A DNA stretch of 64,000 nucleotides, taken from Bordetella genomosp. 11 (GTDB taxonomy: Bacteria > Pseudomonadota > Gammaproteobacteria > Burkholderiales > Burkholderiaceae_B). Made by a program: the position numbers and the translations under genes. Each line of letters starts with the position of its first letter. The first letter of the stretch is position 1. Location: positions 2,728,001 to 2,792,000 of the forward strand of contig NZ_NEVS01000004.1 of NCBI RefSeq assembly GCF_002261215.1, given 5' to 3'. Under the pieces are notes generated by a model, which saw only the letters and a list, made by a program, of their open reading frames with translations, was not told the DNA's origin and made no database searches. Positions 16,836-24,795 of this stretch are shown one piece after another.

Positions 16836-16847
16836 TCATATATATGA
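16836..16847. promoter_or_regulatory. Palindromic operator candidate upstream of suyA
   Basis: TCATATATATGA is a perfect 12-base palindrome ending 5 bases before the -35 hexamer. Its position suits an activator or repressor of the sulfolactate cluster. No regulator gene is adjacent. Confidence 0.4.
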
Positions 16848-16852
16848 TTTGG

Positions 16853-16881
16853 TTGACATGGATGAAATTCGAAAATAACAT
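16853..16881 (+). promoter_or_regulatory. Sigma70-type promoter for suyAB
   Basis: TTGACA at 16853-16858 is a perfect -35 hexamer and TAACAT at 16876-16881 is a 4/6 -10 hexamer, spaced by 17 bases. The start codon of suyA is 69 bases further on, preceded by an AGGAGG-like site. Confidence 0.6.
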
Positions 16882-16950
16882 CATCGGCACGATCAACAGC
16901 GGGCACGGCGCCAGGACGCAGGCGACCGTGCCGCCACCAGGAGGAAACTC

Positions 16951-17232
16951 ATGATTCATGCCGTATTGCACGACGCCAAGGACACGGTGGCGGTGGCCGT
17001 GGTGGAGGGCATCACCGCGGGCACCGATCTCAATGCCTGGATCATGGATGAGGACAAGGTCATCCAGGTCAAGGCCAAGCAGGACATCCCCATTGGGCAC
17101 AAGGTCGCGATGAAGGACATGAAGACCGGCGACACGGTCTTCAAGTATGGCGTCGATATCGGCAAGGTCGTGGCCGACATCCAGGCAGGCCAGCACGCGC
17201 ACGTCCACAACATCAAGACGAAGCGCTGGTAA
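16951..17232 (+). CDS. suyA: (2R)-sulfolactate sulfo-lyase small subunit (UxaA N-terminal type)
   Basis: The 93-residue protein is the SAF-like small subunit of a split UxaA-family lyase. It shows the conserved core [22 protein letters not shown], which binds the substrate carboxylate. Together with the next gene it should eliminate sulfite from (R)-sulfolactate to leave pyruvate. The same fold serves altronate and galactarate dehydratases, which are normally one fused polypeptide; the split form followed by slcC and comC homologues favours sulfolactate. The ATG at 16951 has AGGAGG upstream. SuyB starts 44 bases after the stop. Confidence 0.8.
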   Translation: MIHAVLHDAKDTVAVAVVEGITAGTDLNAWIMDEDKVIQVKAKQDIPIGHKVAMKDMKTGDTVFKYGVDIGKVVADIQAGQHAHVHNIKTKRW

Positions 17233-17276
17233 GCCGCCGCGTCCCTCCTCATTCACGCCTGCCCAAGGAAACACTC

Positions 17277-18452
17277 ATGGCTGTCATTTCCGCATCCACC
17301 ACCTTCCGCGGCTATCGCCGCGACAACGGCCGCGTCGGCGTACGCAACCACGTCATCGTGCTGCCCGTGGACGACATTTCCAATGCCGCGGCCGAAGCCG
17401 TGGCCAATAACATCAAGGGCACGATGGCCCTGCCCCACCCCTATGGCCGCCTGCAGTTCGGCGAAGACCTGGAACTGCACTTCCGCACGCTGATCGGTAC
17501 GGGCTGCAACCCCAACGTTGCCGCCGTGGTCGTCATCGGTATCGAAGAAGGCTGGACCAAGCGCATCGTCGATGCCATCGCCAAGACCGGCAAGCCGGTG
17601 GCGGGTTTCTCCATCGAATTGCACGGCGACCATGACACCATCATGCGTGCGTCGAAGGCCGCCAAGGAATTCGTGCACTACGCCACCTCGCTGCAGCGCA
17701 CCGAGTGCCCCATCAGCGACCTGTGGGTTTCCACGAAGTGCGGCGAATCGGATACGACTTCCGGCTGTGGCGCCAACCCCACCGTGGGCAATGCCTTCGA
17801 CAAGCTGTACCCGCTCGGCACCACGCTGGTATTCGGCGAAACCTCCGAACTGACGGGCGGCGAACACATCGTGGCCGAACGCTGCGCCAACGACAAGGTG
17901 CGCGAGCGCTTCATGTTCATGTTCGACCGCTACCAGGCCATGATCGATCGCTGGAAGACCAGCGATCTGTCGGAATCGCAGCCCACCAAGGGGAATATCG
18001 CCGGCGGCCTGACGACGATCGAGGAAAAGGCGATGGGCAACATCCAGAAGATCGGCAAGAAGTGCCGCGTCGACGGGGTGCTGGACAAGGCCGAAATACC
18101 CGATCATTCGGGCCTGTGGTTCATGGATTCGTCCTCCGCCGCGGCCGAAATGGTCACGCTGTGCGCGGCCTCCGGCTACGCGGTCCACTTCTTCCCCACC
18201 GGCCAGGGCAATGTGATCGGCAATCCCATCCTGCCGGTCATCAAGATCTGCGCGAACCCGCGCACGGTGCGCACGATGTCCGAGCACATCGACGTCGATA
18301 CCTCGGGCCTGCTGCAGCGCGAGATGGACCTGGACCAGGCGGGCGACAAGCTGCTGGAATGCATGCTGGCGACCATCAACGGCCGCTGGACCGCCGCCGA
18401 AGCGCTGGGCCACCGCGAGTTCGTGCTGACGCGCCTGTTCGAAAGCGCCTGA
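17277..18452 (+). CDS. suyB: (2R)-sulfolactate sulfo-lyase large subunit
   Basis: The 391-residue protein is the catalytic large subunit of the UxaA/SuyB family. The opening [24 protein letters not shown], the segments GTGCNPN and [10 protein letters not shown], and a late cysteine-containing region supply the Cys ligands thought to hold a metal or Fe-S centre. The start, length and N-terminal phrase are closer to SuyB than to altronate dehydratase UxaA. It acts with SuyA in the cytoplasm on (R)-sulfolactate, releasing sulfite and pyruvate. A sulfite exporter or oxidase needed downstream is not encoded nearby. Confidence 0.82.
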   Translation: MAVISASTTFRGYRRDNGRVGVRNHVIVLPVDDISNAAAEAVANNIKGTMALPHPYGRLQFGEDLELHFRTLIGTGCNPNVAAVVVIGIEEGWTKRIVDAIAKTGKPVAGFSIELHGDHDTIMRASKAAKEFVHYATSLQRTECPISDLWVSTKCGESDTTSGCGANPTVGNAFDKLYPLGTTLVFGETSELTGGEHIVAERCANDKVRERFMFMFDRYQAMIDRWKTSDLSESQPTKGNIAGGLTTIEEKAMGNIQKIGKKCRVDGVLDKAEIPDHSGLWFMDSSSAAAEMVTLCAASGYAVHFFPTGQGNVIGNPILPVIKICANPRTVRTMSEHIDVDTSGLLQREMDLDQAGDKLLECMLATINGRWTAAEALGHREFVLTRLFESA

Positions 18453-18582
18453 CGTTCCGTCCGCCGGCGTGCAGCAGCCGGCATCCCCAAGAGCGTACCG
18501 GCCCGCAGATGGCTGGACGCCGCCCCGCCCGCCGGACGCCTTGCGTCCGGCGGCGTTCCCCCTTATCGGAGGAGACACCCCC

Positions 18583-19602
18583 ATGAAACGTGTACCCACG
18601 GATCTGCCGGTTTCGGCTACCCGTCGTTCAACCCTGGGCGCGCTCGGCGCCGCCGGCCTGACCCTGATCACGCCGTTCTCCAAGGCATGGGCGCAAGGCG
18701 ACAAGTGGCCGCCCAAGCCCATCAACTATGTGGTGCCCTTCCCGCCCGGCGGCTTGACCGACGTCGCCGCCCGGCAGGTCGCCAAGGCCGTGTCGTCATC
18801 CGAAGGCTGGAATGTGGTCGTCGAAAACAAGCCCGGCGGCAGCGCGAATATCGGCGCGGCCTATGTGGCGCGCGCCGAACCCGACGGGTGTACGTGGCTG
18901 GCCATGACGATGTCCCACGCGGCCAACGCCACGCTGTTCAAGGGCAAGGCGGGCTATGACCTGCTGACGGACCTGGTGCCCCTGGCCGGGCTGGCGTCCT
19001 CGTCGATGATGATCGTGGTCAATCCCAAGAGCAACATCAAGACGCTGGACGACCTGACGAAGGCGGCCAAGGCCAAGCCCGGCAGCCTGTCCGCCGGCTC
19101 CAGCGGCAACGGCACGCCGCCGCACCTGACGCTGGCGCTGTACCAGCAACTGACCGGCACCAAGCTGCTGCACGTTCCGTACAAAGGCGGCGCGCCATCG
19201 CTGACCGACCTGATCGGCGGCCAGCTGGATGTGATTTTTTCCAACTACCCCGAGTCCCTGGCCTACGTGAAAGGCGGCCAGCTGCGGGCGCTGGCGGTCA
19301 CCACCAAGGAGCGCAGCGCGGACCTGCCGGACGTGCCGACGGTGGCCGAAGCGGGGCTGCCCGATCTGGTCGTGGAGAACTTCACCGGTGTGATGGTTCC
19401 CGCGCATACCGATCCGAAACTGGTCGAACGCGTCGGCCGGATCATCGAAAAGCAGATCCGTCAGCCGGAGATGCAGAAGAGCCTGACGCAGTTGGGTTTC
19501 ATCCCGCGGCCGCGCGGGCCGGAGGAGTTCAAGCAGTACCTGGCCGGCGAAGTGGCCCGCTGGGCCAAGACCATCAAGGAGGCGAATATCCAGGTCGGAT
19601 AA
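18583..19602 (+). CDS. Bug/TctC-family periplasmic solute-binding protein
   Basis: The 339-residue protein is a tripartite tricarboxylate transporter-type receptor, the greatly expanded Bug family of Bordetella. A twin-arginine-like leader (ATRRSTLGALGAAGLTL) ends near AWAQ at about residue 45. The mature part has WPPKPINYVVPFPPGGLTD and the two lobes expected of the family. Within the suy cluster it probably binds sulfolactate or a related sulfonate or hydroxyacid for uptake. No TctA/TctB membrane partners are adjacent, as is usual for orphan Bug proteins. ATG 18583 has GGAGGAG upstream. Confidence 0.88.
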   Translation: MKRVPTDLPVSATRRSTLGALGAAGLTLITPFSKAWAQGDKWPPKPINYVVPFPPGGLTDVAARQVAKAVSSSEGWNVVVENKPGGSANIGAAYVARAEPDGCTWLAMTMSHAANATLFKGKAGYDLLTDLVPLAGLASSSMMIVVNPKSNIKTLDDLTKAAKAKPGSLSAGSSGNGTPPHLTLALYQQLTGTKLLHVPYKGGAPSLTDLIGGQLDVIFSNYPESLAYVKGGQLRALAVTTKERSADLPDVPTVAEAGLPDLVVENFTGVMVPAHTDPKLVERVGRIIEKQIRQPEMQKSLTQLGFIPRPRGPEEFKQYLAGEVARWAKTIKEANIQVG

Positions 19603-19701
19603 GCCGCCGCGCTGCCTTCAACCCGGCGGGTGCTTGCGCCATCGCTTCCGCCGGTGCTTCCGTCATTGTTTCCCTTGTCGACTTTGCGAGCGAGTCACCC
19701 T

Positions 19702-20631
19702 ATGCATATCGTTATTTCCGAGTTCATGGACACCGATGCGGTGGATCTGCTGCGCCGGGATTTCCAGGTCCGATATGAACCCGACCTGGTGGACCGGCGC
19801 GCCGATCTGCTGAAGGCGGTCGCCGGTGCCGATGCCCTGATCGTGCGCAACCGCACCCGCGTGGACGGCGAGGTGCTGGCCGCCGGAAGCGGCTTGAAAG
19901 CCGTGGGCCGGCTGGGCGTGGGCCTGGACAATATCGATGTGGCGGCCTGCCGCGAACGCGGCATCCAGGTCTTGCCCGCCACGGGCGCCAACGCGCGGGC
20001 CGTCGCGGAATACGTGGTGACGAGCGTGCTGGTCCTGACACGCGGGGTGTATCACAACAGCGGCCAGGTGGCGCAAGGCGCCTGGCCGCGCACCGCGATG
20101 TCCAACGGCCGGGAAGTCGAAGGGCGGACACTGGGCATCGTGGGGTTTGGCGGCATCGGCCGCCTGACGGCACGCCTGGCGCGGGGCCTGGATATGCGCG
20201 TCGTGGCTTACGATCCCATGCTGCAGGGCAATGATCCGGTATGGAAGGAAACCGGCGTCGAACCGGCGGACCTGGCCGACCTGCTCGCACGGTCGGACGC
20301 CGTCACGCTGCATATTCCGCTGACCGACGGCACGCGCAACCTGTTCGATGCGTCCCGCATCGCTTCGATGAAGGATGGCGCGGTGCTGGTCAATACCGCG
20401 CGCGGCGGCATCGTCGACGAAGCGGCGCTGGCGCAGGCCTTGCGCGACGGCAAGCTGGCCGGCGCGGCCATGGACGTGTTCGGCGAAGAGCCCCTGCCCG
20501 CGGGCAGCCCGCTGGCGGGCGCGCCGAACCTGATCCTGACGCCGCATGTGGCGGGGCTCAGCGTCGAGGCCAATACCAGGGTCTCCGATATGGTTGCCCA
20601 ACGCGTGGCGGACGTTTTGAAGCAAGGCTGA
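19702..20631 (+). CDS. slcC: (S)-sulfolactate dehydrogenase (2-hydroxyacid dehydrogenase family)
   Basis: This 309-residue NAD-dependent D-isomer-type dehydrogenase has the Rossmann motif GIVGFGGIGRLTARLARG and the catalytic set Arg (NTARGG), Glu (FGEEPLP) and His (TPHVAG). The N-terminus VISEFMDTDAV and the segment VGRLGVGLDNIDVAACRERGI match SlcC of sulfolactate degraders. It should oxidise (S)-sulfolactate to sulfopyruvate. The next gene is ComC-like and reduces sulfopyruvate to the (R)-isomer, so the two act as a racemase for SuyAB. The start at 19702 has only a weak ribosome binding site. Confidence 0.83.
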   Translation: MHIVISEFMDTDAVDLLRRDFQVRYEPDLVDRRADLLKAVAGADALIVRNRTRVDGEVLAAGSGLKAVGRLGVGLDNIDVAACRERGIQVLPATGANARAVAEYVVTSVLVLTRGVYHNSGQVAQGAWPRTAMSNGREVEGRTLGIVGFGGIGRLTARLARGLDMRVVAYDPMLQGNDPVWKETGVEPADLADLLARSDAVTLHIPLTDGTRNLFDASRIASMKDGAVLVNTARGGIVDEAALAQALRDGKLAGAAMDVFGEEPLPAGSPLAGAPNLILTPHVAGLSVEANTRVSDMVAQRVADVLKQG

Positions 20632-20686
20632 GACAATAACGCGGCAACAAGGCAACACAGCAACACAACGATTTCGGGAAACGACG

Positions 20687-21694
20687 ATGGCGACCATGCA
20701 ACTCGATGCTTTATATGAACTGGCCGTGGCCGCGCTGCAAGGCGCCGGCGCCAGCGGGAAAATGGCGGCCGACACGGCGCGCGCGCTGATCTACGCCGAG
20801 GGCCAGGGCATCGCCTCGCACGGCGTTTCGCGCGTACCGTTCTACGCCACGCACCTGCGCAACGGCCGGGCCGACGGCCAGGCCGTTGCCCGCGTCGTCC
20901 ACGAACGCGGTGGCGCGGTGCTGGTGGACGCGGCCGACGGCCTGGCGTTTCCCGCCTGCGGCCTGGCCATCGAAGAGGCAATCAAGCGCGCGCGGGAACA
21001 TGGTGTCGCGTTTGCCGGCGTCCGCAATAGCCACCACTTCGGTGTCGCGGCCTATCACCTGGATGCCGTCGCCCGCGCCGGGATGGTGGGCCTGGCCATG
21101 GGCAATTCGCCGTCGGCGATGCCGGCCTGGGGCGGCAAGCGCGCGCTGTTCGGTACCAATCCCATCGCCGCGGCCTTCCCCCGCCGCGATGCGCTGCCGC
21201 TTGTGATCGACCTGTCGCTATCGGAAGTGGCGCGCGGGAAACTGATGGTGGCGGCGCGCGAGGGCAAGGAGATCCCCTTGGGCTGGGCGCTGGACGCGGA
21301 TGGCAAGCCCACCACGGATCCCAAGGCGGGACTGGCAGGCAGCATGCTGCCCATGGGCGGCGCCAAGGGCGCCATGCTGGCCTTGACCGTCGAGCTGCTG
21401 GCCTGCGCGCTGACCGGCGCCCATTTCGGCTTCGAGGCGGACTCGTTCTTCACCGAGGAAGGCAACCGTGCCCGCATCGGCCAGGCCTTTCTCGTCATCG
21501 ATCCGGGCGCGCTGGCCGGGCGCGAAGCCTACCTGGAACGCGTCGAGACGCTGGTATCGGCTATGCTCGCGGACGAAGGCGTACGGCTGCCCGGCCAACG
21601 CCGCGCCGGGCTCGAACAGAAGGCGCGCGAACAGGGCATCAATGTGCCCGACGCCTTGCTGGCGGAGATGAAGCAGCTGGCGGGACGGGCCTAA
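20687..21694 (+). CDS. comC: (R)-sulfolactate dehydrogenase (Ldh2/malate dehydrogenase type)
   Basis: The 335-residue enzyme belongs to the Ldh2/ComC family of NAD(P)-dependent dehydrogenases unlike the classic lactate dehydrogenases. Family signatures are SHGVSRVP, NSHHFGVAAYH with the catalytic His, and WGGKRALFGTNPIAAAFP. The phrase LPLVIDLSLSEVARGKLMVAAREGK is close to ComC of sulfolactate clusters. It should reduce sulfopyruvate to (R)-sulfolactate, completing the two-dehydrogenase racemisation with SlcC. It starts 55 bases after slcC and ends 16 bases before the following dehydrogenase, so all three are likely cotranscribed. Confidence 0.84.
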   Translation: MATMQLDALYELAVAALQGAGASGKMAADTARALIYAEGQGIASHGVSRVPFYATHLRNGRADGQAVARVVHERGGAVLVDAADGLAFPACGLAIEEAIKRAREHGVAFAGVRNSHHFGVAAYHLDAVARAGMVGLAMGNSPSAMPAWGGKRALFGTNPIAAAFPRRDALPLVIDLSLSEVARGKLMVAAREGKEIPLGWALDADGKPTTDPKAGLAGSMLPMGGAKGAMLALTVELLACALTGAHFGFEADSFFTEEGNRARIGQAFLVIDPGALAGREAYLERVETLVSAMLADEGVRLPGQRRAGLEQKAREQGINVPDALLAEMKQLAGRA

Positions 21695-21710
21695 CCCGGA
21701 GACTATCGTC

Positions 21711-22610
21711 ATGACGCAAGCCGGCAAGACACGTATCGGCATTATCGGCGTGGGCCAGATGGGCCACGGAATCGCGTTCAATATCGCCAAGGCGGGCTAC
21801 CCCCTGGTGTTCCTCGACCATCCCGGCAACCAGCCCGTGGACGACCTGCTCGCGCAAGGCGCGACCCGGGCCGCCACGCCGGCGGCGGTCGCGCGGCAGG
21901 TGGACATGGTCATCCTGTGCGTGACCGGCACGCCGGAAGTGGAAGATGTCCTTTTCCGCGCCGAGGGCGTGCTGGCCGGCATGCAGCCGGGGACGGTGGT
22001 GATCGACTGCTCCACCGCCATTCCTTCGTCGACCCTGAAGGTCGCGCAGGCGGTCGAAAAGGCAGGGGGACTATTCCTGGACGCGCCGATGACGCGCACG
22101 CCCAAAGAGGCCGCCGAAGGCCGGCTGAACCTGATCGTCGGCGGAGATCCGACGGTATTCGAGCGTTGCAAGCCGGTACTGCAAGCCTATGCGGAAAATA
22201 TCGTCCATGCCGGACCGGTGGGTTCCGGCCACCGCCTGAAGCTGCTGCACAACTACGTATCGCTGGGCTTCTCCGCGGTGCTGGCGGAAGCCGCGGCCTG
22301 CGCGAAGCGGGCCAATGTGGATTCCGGCGTGCTGCTGGAGATTCTGGCCAAGGGTGGCGGCGACGGCGTGGTGCTGGGACGCCTGCGCCCTTACATCGAA
22401 TCCGGCGATACGGGGAACTTCCGCTTTTCCATCGCCAATGCGCTGAAGGACATGGGGTACTACACCACCATGGCCCAGGAAACCGGCGCGCCCCACGGTA
22501 CGGCGCAGGCCATCCGCGATACCTATGCCGACGCCAGCAAGGCGGGTATCGCCCAGGCGCCGGTGCCGGAAATCATCGACTACCTGGCCGGCAACACCCC
22601 CGCGCGCTGA
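21711..22610 (+). CDS. HIBADH-family dehydrogenase, YihU-like (possible sulfolactaldehyde reductase)
   Basis: The 299-residue protein belongs to the 3-hydroxyisobutyrate dehydrogenase family. The NAD site is at 9-22 (GIIGVGQMGHGIAFN). The catalytic Lys is at about 177. The substrate loop reads DAPMTRTPKEA at 124-134, so Arg129-Thr130 replace the usual SGG, as in sulfolactaldehyde reductase YihU. The usual NN after the Lys is HNY at 180-182. In the suy cluster this points to a C3 sulfonate such as sulfolactaldehyde or dihydroxypropanesulfonate. That substrate is inferred; a general beta-hydroxyacid dehydrogenase is the alternative. ATG 21711 lies 16 bases after comC. Confidence 0.68.
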   Translation: MTQAGKTRIGIIGVGQMGHGIAFNIAKAGYPLVFLDHPGNQPVDDLLAQGATRAATPAAVARQVDMVILCVTGTPEVEDVLFRAEGVLAGMQPGTVVIDCSTAIPSSTLKVAQAVEKAGGLFLDAPMTRTPKEAAEGRLNLIVGGDPTVFERCKPVLQAYAENIVHAGPVGSGHRLKLLHNYVSLGFSAVLAEAAACAKRANVDSGVLLEILAKGGGDGVVLGRLRPYIESGDTGNFRFSIANALKDMGYYTTMAQETGAPHGTAQAIRDTYADASKAGIAQAPVPEIIDYLAGNTPAR

Positions 22611-22614
22611 CGGT

Positions 22615-23454
22615 TCAACAAGGCGGCGCGGCCAGGATGGCGAGCTCCGCCTCGTCGAAACCGGCCGCGCGGCGCGCCGCCAGATTGAAGGGACCGCGCT
22701 GCCGGGGCGCCGCATAGCGCGCCGCCAGTTCGGCATGCCAGGCAACGCTATCCTTGCCATGCGCCAGGCAGAGGTGCCGCCACCAGCGATTGCCGATGGC
22801 GACATGGCCGATTTCGTCGCGCAGGATGATTTCCAGGATCGCCGCACCGGCCGTGTCTCCGGCCGCGAGCAGCTTGTCGCGGATGGGCGGCGAAGCGTCC
22901 AGGCCGCGCGCCTCGAGGATACGCGGGACCAGCGTCAGGCGTGCCGCCAGGTCGGCGCCGGTCTTTTCCGCCATCTCCCATAGCCCGTTGTGCGCGGGGA
23001 AATCGCCATAGGTATGTCCCAGCGTGCCCAGGTGGCTGTTCAGCAGCTGAAAATGGCTGGACTCCTCTTTGGCGACGCGCAGCCAGTCCCGGTAGAAGTC
23101 CGCCGGCATGGCGGCGAAGCGCCACACGATATCCAGGGCCAGGTTGACGGCATTGAATTCGATATGCGCCAGGGCGTGGATCAAGGCGGCCCGGCCCCCC
23201 GGGGTACCGACCGGACGCGGCTTGAGCTGGGCGGGAGCGACCAGTTCGGGGCGCTGCGGCCTGCCGGGCAAGCCGGCCGGGCAGGCCAGCAGCGCCTGGG
23301 TATCGATCGGCCCGTCCGTGGACATGGCGTCGACGGCGCGCAGCTTGTCGGCCCAGTCCGCCAGCGCCAGGGCGTGCAGGGCCTGGACGCGCAGCTCCGG
23401 GCCGGGCGAGGAAGCGGGCGCCGGAACGGAAAAATCGGGTGCGGCGTCGTTCAT
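22615..23454 (-). CDS. DUF455 ferritin-like protein
   Basis: The 279-residue protein has the DUF455 signature with ferritin-type metal ligands: HIEFNAVNLALD, EESSHF and DEIGHV supply Glu and His of a carboxylate-bridged di-iron site in a helix bundle. Members are poorly characterised; relatives include hydroxylases such as MiaE. Start M23454 is chosen because the upstream translation to 23508 is unlike the family. The gene is divergent from a FemAB-like gene, the two starts being 74 bases apart, an arrangement that suggests shared control. It ends 4 bases from the sulfolactate operon in a tail-to-tail layout. Confidence 0.78.
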   Translation of the reverse strand: MNDAAPDFSVPAPASSPGPELRVQALHALALADWADKLRAVDAMSTDGPIDTQALLACPAGLPGRPQRPELVAPAQLKPRPVGTPGGRAALIHALAHIEFNAVNLALDIVWRFAAMPADFYRDWLRVAKEESSHFQLLNSHLGTLGHTYGDFPAHNGLWEMAEKTGADLAARLTLVPRILEARGLDASPPIRDKLLAAGDTAGAAILEIILRDEIGHVAIGNRWWRHLCLAHGKDSVAWHAELAARYAAPRQRGPFNLAARRAAGFDEAELAILAAPPC

Positions 23455-23528
23455 CCCGCAAGCGTACCGGAAAAGCGAACCGCCGGCCGGCTGGCCTATA
23501 TACTGCACGGGCTTCGATGCTGACCGCC

Positions 23529-24668
23529 ATGACCATTGACATACGCCTTCAAGTCCTTGAATCCCTGAGCGACGTGGACCCGGCCCAATGGGATGCGGTG
23601 GCGGGCGGGCAGCCGTTCCTGCGCCATGCCTTCCTGGCGGCGCTGCACGACACCGGCTGTGCCGCGCCCGACACCGGATGGGCGCCGTTCTACCTGGTCC
23701 TCTGGCGCGGCGACACCCTGGCGGGCGCCATGCCGCTGTACGTGAAGTCTCATTCTCGCGGCGAATATGTGTTCGACCAGCTGTGGGCCGATGCCTTTGC
23801 CCGCCACGGCCTGCGGTACTACCCGAAACTGCTGTGCGCGGTGCCTTTTACCCCGGTCACGGGACCGCGGCTGCTGGCGGCCGTCCATGAGGATCGGGTC
23901 CGGCTGGCAAAGGGCGCCATCGAACTGGCCGCGCGGCTGAAGCTGTCTTCGCTGCACGTGCTGTTCCCCTCCGAAGAGGATGCCGGCGCGCTGCGCGAGG
24001 CGGGCTATATGGTGCGCCAGGGCGTGCAATTCCACTGGCGCGACCAGGGCTATGGCGACTTCGACGGCTTCCTGGCGTCGCTGAACCACGACAAGCGAAA
24101 AAAGCTGCGCCAGGACAGGAAACGCGTCGCCGCGGCGGGCGTCACCTTCCGCTGGCTGCGCGGCGCCGATATCGACGACGACGCCCTGCGCTTCTTTCAT
24201 GGCTGCTATGAAGAAACCTACCGCAACCATTGGTCTTCGCCGTACCTGAGCCTGGATTTCTTCCGGCGCGTGCACCGCGCCCTGCCGGATGTCCTGGTCC
24301 TGGTCGAAGCGCGCCGGGACGGCGAGCCCATCGCGGCTGCCCTGAATATCACCGACGGCACGGCCTTGTACGGCCGCCACTGGGGCACCCGCGCGTTCGT
24401 GCCCGGGCTGCATTTCGAGACCTGCTACGTGCAAGGTATCGAGTACTGCCTGGCGAACGGCATCGAGCGTTTCGAAGGCGGCGCCCAGGGAGAACACAAG
24501 ATGGCCCGGGGGCTGCTGCCCGTCCCGACGTGCTCGGCGCATTGGATCGCCGACCCGCGCTTCGCCGATGCCATCGCCGACTTCCTCGACCAGGAAGGCG
24601 CCGCCATGGGAGATTACCGGCAGGAGCTGGCGGCCCATACGCCGTTCAAAAACAACGGCGAAGCGTAA
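23529..24668 (+). CDS. GNAT-type acyltransferase of the FemAB-like DUF482 family
   Basis: The 379-residue product belongs to PF04339, FemAB-like acyl-transferases that carry two tandem GNAT folds. The opening VLESLSDVDPAQWDAVAGGQPFLRHAFL, the middle CYEETYRNHWSSPYLSLDFF and the final GGAQGEHKMARGLLPVPTCSAHWI are characteristic. The family probably transfers an acyl or aminoacyl group in envelope or lipid metabolism, but no substrate is known. The translation from 23529 starts like family members; ATG 23517 is a close alternative. It is divergent from the DUF455 gene. Confidence 0.82.
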   Translation: MTIDIRLQVLESLSDVDPAQWDAVAGGQPFLRHAFLAALHDTGCAAPDTGWAPFYLVLWRGDTLAGAMPLYVKSHSRGEYVFDQLWADAFARHGLRYYPKLLCAVPFTPVTGPRLLAAVHEDRVRLAKGAIELAARLKLSSLHVLFPSEEDAGALREAGYMVRQGVQFHWRDQGYGDFDGFLASLNHDKRKKLRQDRKRVAAAGVTFRWLRGADIDDDALRFFHGCYEETYRNHWSSPYLSLDFFRRVHRALPDVLVLVEARRDGEPIAAALNITDGTALYGRHWGTRAFVPGLHFETCYVQGIEYCLANGIERFEGGAQGEHKMARGLLPVPTCSAHWIADPRFADAIADFLDQEGAAMGDYRQELAAHTPFKNNGEA

Positions 24669-24795
24669 TTTCGGGTCTGTAACCCGCCCCTGGAGCGATC
24701 CTTGCTTGAGTTCCAGCACATCGGCATCGTATTGTGTCAAGTCTGCTCTGCAAGACAAAATTCAAAAACCCTCGCAACAAACTAGAAAAGTCCGT

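Larger units (their letters stand above)
16559..16950. other. Intergenic region carrying the sulfolactate cluster promoter
   Basis: About 390 bases without a supported gene. The first part is very GC-rich and holds short frames only. The last 120 bases fall sharply in GC and contain a palindrome (16836-16847) and a sigma70-like promoter (16853-16881) directed at suyA. Confidence 0.6.

Noticed and set aside
16951-18452. Altronate dehydratase as the function of the UxaA pair
   Set aside because: The split subunits, the SuyB-like N-terminus and the adjacent slcC and comC favour sulfolactate; altronate enzymes are usually fused and near uxaB/uxaC. Not excluded, only less likely.
23439-23528. Longer N-terminus of the FemAB-like protein
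   Set aside because: The 30 added residues overlap the divergent DUF455 start and do not look like the family opening.
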